Source: an uncultured bacterium (GTDB taxonomy: Bacteria; Verrucomicrobiota; Kiritimatiellia; CAIKKV01; CAITUY01). Taken from it: 5,749 nt of DNA. Made by a program: the position numbers and the translations under genes. The stretch spans positions 1 through 5,749 of the forward strand of contig CAIZMS010000316.1 of the NCBI GenBank assembly GCA_903934155.1. Reading direction: 5' to 3'. Shown here piece after piece: positions 5,300-5,749 of the stretch (its first letter is position 1; every line of letters begins with the position of its first letter). Below the pieces are notes generated by a model. The model did no database searches. It saw only the letters and a list, made by a program, of their open reading frames with translations, and was not told where the DNA came from.

Positions 5300-5749
5300 T
5301 CAGGCCCGGGTAACCTGGCACCGCCGGACTTCAAACAAGGCGATTGCGGCGGCAACAGCGGCATTGAGTGAGCCCACCCGCCCCCGCATGGGCAACCGGA
5401 TCACGGCATCACAGGTCTCGCGAATCAGTTTGCCGAGCCCTTCCTCCTCGCTCCCCACCACCACGCCGATGGGCCCGCTCAGATCAGCCTCCTCGTAGGG
5501 GGTGGCGGTGCTGGACCCCTCAAGCCCGACCAGCCGGACCCCCTGCTCCTTCAGCGCCAGCATGGCCTGATGCAGGTTCACCACCTGCGCCACCTGCACA
5601 TGCTCGGCGGCCCCGGCTGAAGCTCGCACCACCGCCGGCGTCACCGAGGCGGCACGATGACGCGGAATCACAACCCCATTAACGCCGGCGGCATCCGCCG
5701 ACCGGAGCATGGAGCCCAGGTTTTGCGGATCCTGGACATGATCCACCAA
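5300..5749 (-). CDS. rlmB: SpoU-family 2'-O-ribose methyltransferase, RlmB-like, C-terminal part (runs off right edge)
   Basis: The 149 visible residues contain the whole SPOUT catalytic core. Motif 1 is DPQNLGSMLRSADAAGV (7-23, with N10 and R16). SAGAAEHVQV is at 44-53. Motif 2 is IGVVVGSEEEGL (94-105). Motif 3 is IRLPMRGRVGSLNAAVAAAIALFE (117-140), with the S-L-N that forms part of the knotted SAM site. The frame is open to the window edge; its first codon is TTG, surely an internal leucine, since RlmB proteins have an N-terminal substrate-binding domain and about 240-270 residues. RlmB 2'-O-methylates G2251 (E. coli numbering) of 23S rRNA in the peptidyl transferase region using SAM. TrmH or another SpoU paralogue cannot be excluded without the N-terminus. 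nfnA follows 94 bp downstream on the same strand. Confidence 0.85.
   Translation of the reverse strand: MVDHVQDPQNLGSMLRSADAAGVNGVVIPRHRAASVTPAVVRASAGAAEHVQVAQVVNLHQAMLALKEQGVRLVGLEGSSTATPYEEADLSGPIGVVVGSEEEGLGKLIRETCDAVIRLPMRGRVGSLNAAVAAAIALFEVRRCQVTRA

Noticed and set aside
4387..5313. Several plus-strand open frames opposite nfnA
   Set aside because: They are antisense shadows of nfnA, and their translations are low-complexity and motif-free.
1..5749. CRISPR, insertion sequence, prophage, tRNA or rRNA signals
   Set aside because: I saw no direct repeats with spacers, transposase or integrase frames, terminal inverted repeats, cloverleaf sequences or rRNA signatures on either strand.

Overview
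The window is a compact bacterial chromosomal segment, moderately GC-rich by eye. It holds seven protein genes, two of them cut by the window edges. There is no sign of phage, transposons, CRISPR, tRNA or rRNA. The organism cannot be named from the sequence. The NfnA/NfnB flavoprotein pair (electron-bifurcating ferredoxin:NADP+ transhydrogenase type) points to an anaerobe or facultative anaerobe with ferredoxin-centred metabolism. The Shine-Dalgarno sites, ATG/TGA overlaps and SpoU and S1 genes are generic bacterial traits.

Layout, left to right. (1) Positions 1-128, minus: the first 42 codons of ribosomal protein S1 (rpsA), behind a G-rich leader of about 180 bp with no clear Shine-Dalgarno site. 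(2) 311-1441, minus: a soluble histidine kinase of the HisKA_2 type with a HAMP-like N-terminal region. (3) 1442-1611: a divergent promoter region. (4) 1612-2202, plus: a LemA-family membrane protein, the only plus-strand gene. (5) 2199-2846, minus: a DUF502 two-helix membrane protein, tail-to-tail with lemA and overlapping it by 4 bp. (6) 2861-4348 and 4345-5205, minus: nfnB and nfnA, overlapping by an ATGA. (7) 5300-5749, minus: the C-terminal part of an RlmB-like SpoU 2'-O-ribose methyltransferase, open at the right edge.

On the minus strand nfnA-nfnB-DUF502 looks like one transcription unit: a 4 bp overlap, then a 14 bp gap. rlmB may be its first member, since the 94 bp between rlmB and nfnA shows no convincing terminator or promoter. 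NfnA and NfnB would form one enzyme coupling NAD(H), NADP(H) and ferredoxin pools. The role of the DUF502 protein beside them is unknown.

The least expected element is in the rlmB-nfnA gap. A 16-codon frame starts at GTG behind a perfect AGGAGG at 7 nt spacing, contains a short hairpin, and ends in a TGA that overlaps the nfnA ATG. This is the same ATGA geometry that joins nfnA to nfnB, so it could be a translated leader peptide that couples to or regulates nfnA. I found no wholly new multi-gene system; most of the window is ordinary housekeeping and accessory genes.
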